A DNA stretch of 6,535 nt from an uncultured bacterium (GTDB lineage Bacteria > Eisenbacteria > RBG-16-71-46 > CAIMUX01): assembly GCA_946886185.1 (NCBI GenBank), contig CAMPIC010000167.1, forward strand, positions 1-6,535, read 5' to 3'. The notes below the pieces were generated by a model. The model was given only the letters and a program-made list of their open reading frames with translations, was not told where the DNA came from and searched no databases. Shown in pieces: positions 5,863-6,535 of this stretch. Position numbers and translations under genes: made by a program. Each line of letters begins with the position of its first letter. Position 1 is the first letter of the stretch.

Positions 5863-6535
5863 TCAGCGGACGCAGCGGAAGCCGCTGTTGGTGCTCCACG
5901 CGGTGGGCGCGATCGATGAGCGCGCGCCCACTCGCATCGCCTCCGCCCCGAGATCGTAGCTCCCTCCCCGCAGCACCTTGTTCGTGCCGGTGGAGGGCGG
6001 TTGATGCGGGTTCGAGTAGGGCCCGTACCAGTCCTCGCACCACTCCCAGACGTTGCCGCTCAGGTGGTGGATCGCGCCTCCCCAATAGGTGCTCGCCCCC
6101 GCGGCATGGCTCGTCACGACCGAGGTGCGACCGAGGTTGTCTCCGTAGTTCGCGAGAGTCGTGCTGGGCGCAGCGGTTCCCCAGGGATACATCGTTCCGT
6201 ATCCCACTCCGCTCGACCCGAACGTGCCATGCTCCGTCGAGGTTCCGCGCGCCGCCTTCTCCCACTCCGCTTCCGTCGGGAGACGGAGGCCATGGTGCTG
6301 AGCATACGCGCGAGCCCCGTGCCAGCTCACACCGACCACCGGATGCTCCTCGAAGCCTCCGGTGATGACGAAGGCATCGGAAGCGTCGTCATAACGAATC
6401 TTGCTCGCGTTGAAGCTGATGAGCCGCTGCCCGCTCACCGCGTCGACTCCTTCCGCCGCGAGCACCACCGTTCCGAGCGATCGAGCCTCGTACAGGAACG
6501 CGCGGAATTGGCGGTTGGTGACCTCGGTCCGCTCG
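5863..6535 (-). CDS. FGE-sulfatase (SUMF1/PvdO fold) domain protein, N-terminus missing, catalytic cysteines absent
   Basis: The minus-strand frame stays open to the right edge. GTG 6468 is not the start, because family sequence EVTNRQFRAFL lies upstream of it. 223 residues are visible, numbered from the edge. Family landmarks appear in order: EVTN near the start, HPVVGVSW (64-71), LRLPTEAEWEKAARG (83-97), LSGNVWEWCEDW (158-169), RGGSYDLGAEAMRVGAR (189-205) and the terminal GFRCVR (218-223). True formylglycine-generating enzymes carry two cysteines just after the RGGS motif that bind copper and oxidise the sulfatase cysteine. Here that stretch has none; only Cys166 and Cys221 are seen. It is therefore probably not a sulfatase activator but one of the many relatives used as nonheme-iron enzymes, binding proteins or surface proteins. 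The missing N-terminus could hold a signal peptide or another domain. No sulfatase gene is in the window. Confidence 0.94.
   Translation of the reverse strand, partial: ERTEVTNRQFRAFLYEARSLGTVVLAAEGVDAVSGQRLISFNASKIRYDDASDAFVITGGFEEHPVVGVSWHGARAYAQHHGLRLPTEAEWEKAARGTSTEHGTFGSSGVGYGTMYPWGTAAPSTTLANYGDNLGRTSVVTSHAAGASTYWGGAIHHLSGNVWEWCEDWYGPYSNPHQPPSTGTNKVLRGGSYDLGAEAMRVGARSSIAPTAWSTNSGFRCVR
5873..5887 (+). terminator. Weak hairpin just past the DUF3078-like gene, inside the convergent gene
   Basis: CAGCGG (5873-5878) and CCGCTG (5882-5887) form a 6-bp stem with loop AAG, 15 bases after the stop at 5857, followed only by TTGG. It lies in the last codons of the FGE-like gene, so it may be a coding coincidence. 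With only five bases between the two stops, any terminator has to lie within one of the genes. Confidence 0.2.

Overview
The window is GC-rich, gene-dense bacterial DNA holding four well-supported families and one unrecognised small protein. The exported subtilase ends in a FlgD-like/sorting-type beta domain, and an outer-membrane-type protein resembles DUF3078. Both point to a Gram-negative member or relative of the FCB group with high GC, for example a Candidatus Eisenbacteria- or Latescibacteria-like lineage. That assignment is inference from family content; no marker gene is present.

Layout. Bases 1-2215 (+) encode the C-terminal part of a TPR-CHAT protein (a caspase-like clan CD peptidase), cut by the left edge. 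Its TGA overlaps by four bases (GTGA) the GTG start of a secreted S8 subtilisin-family protease (2212-3801, +), so the two look like a translationally coupled operon. A 276-base gap (3802-4077) holds inverted repeats but no gene. Bases 4078-4524 (+) encode a 148-residue unrecognised protein with a CxxC/CxC zinc-knuckle-like N-terminus and a charged helical C-terminus. A second gap (4525-4783) holds a clean 8-bp hairpin just after that gene and a 46-base two-tier hairpin in the presumed leader of the next gene. Bases 4784-5857 (+) encode an exported DUF3078-like beta-rich protein. The last gene (5863 to the right edge, -) is convergent, five bases away, and encodes the C-terminal part of a formylglycine-generating-enzyme-like (FGE-sulfatase/SUMF1 fold) protein lacking the two catalytic cysteines of true FGEs.

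How they may work together. The only pair with strong evidence of a joint role is the CHAT protein and the subtilase: a presumed cytoplasmic peptidase with a TPR sensing/scaffold half, made together with an exported protease that has an intact triad. Nothing in the window identifies their substrates. The window contains no Cas gene or gasdermin-like gene, so links to known CHAT systems are only possibilities. The remaining genes look like separate transcription units concerned with the envelope or of unknown role. No tRNA, rRNA, CRISPR array, insertion sequence or integration site was seen.
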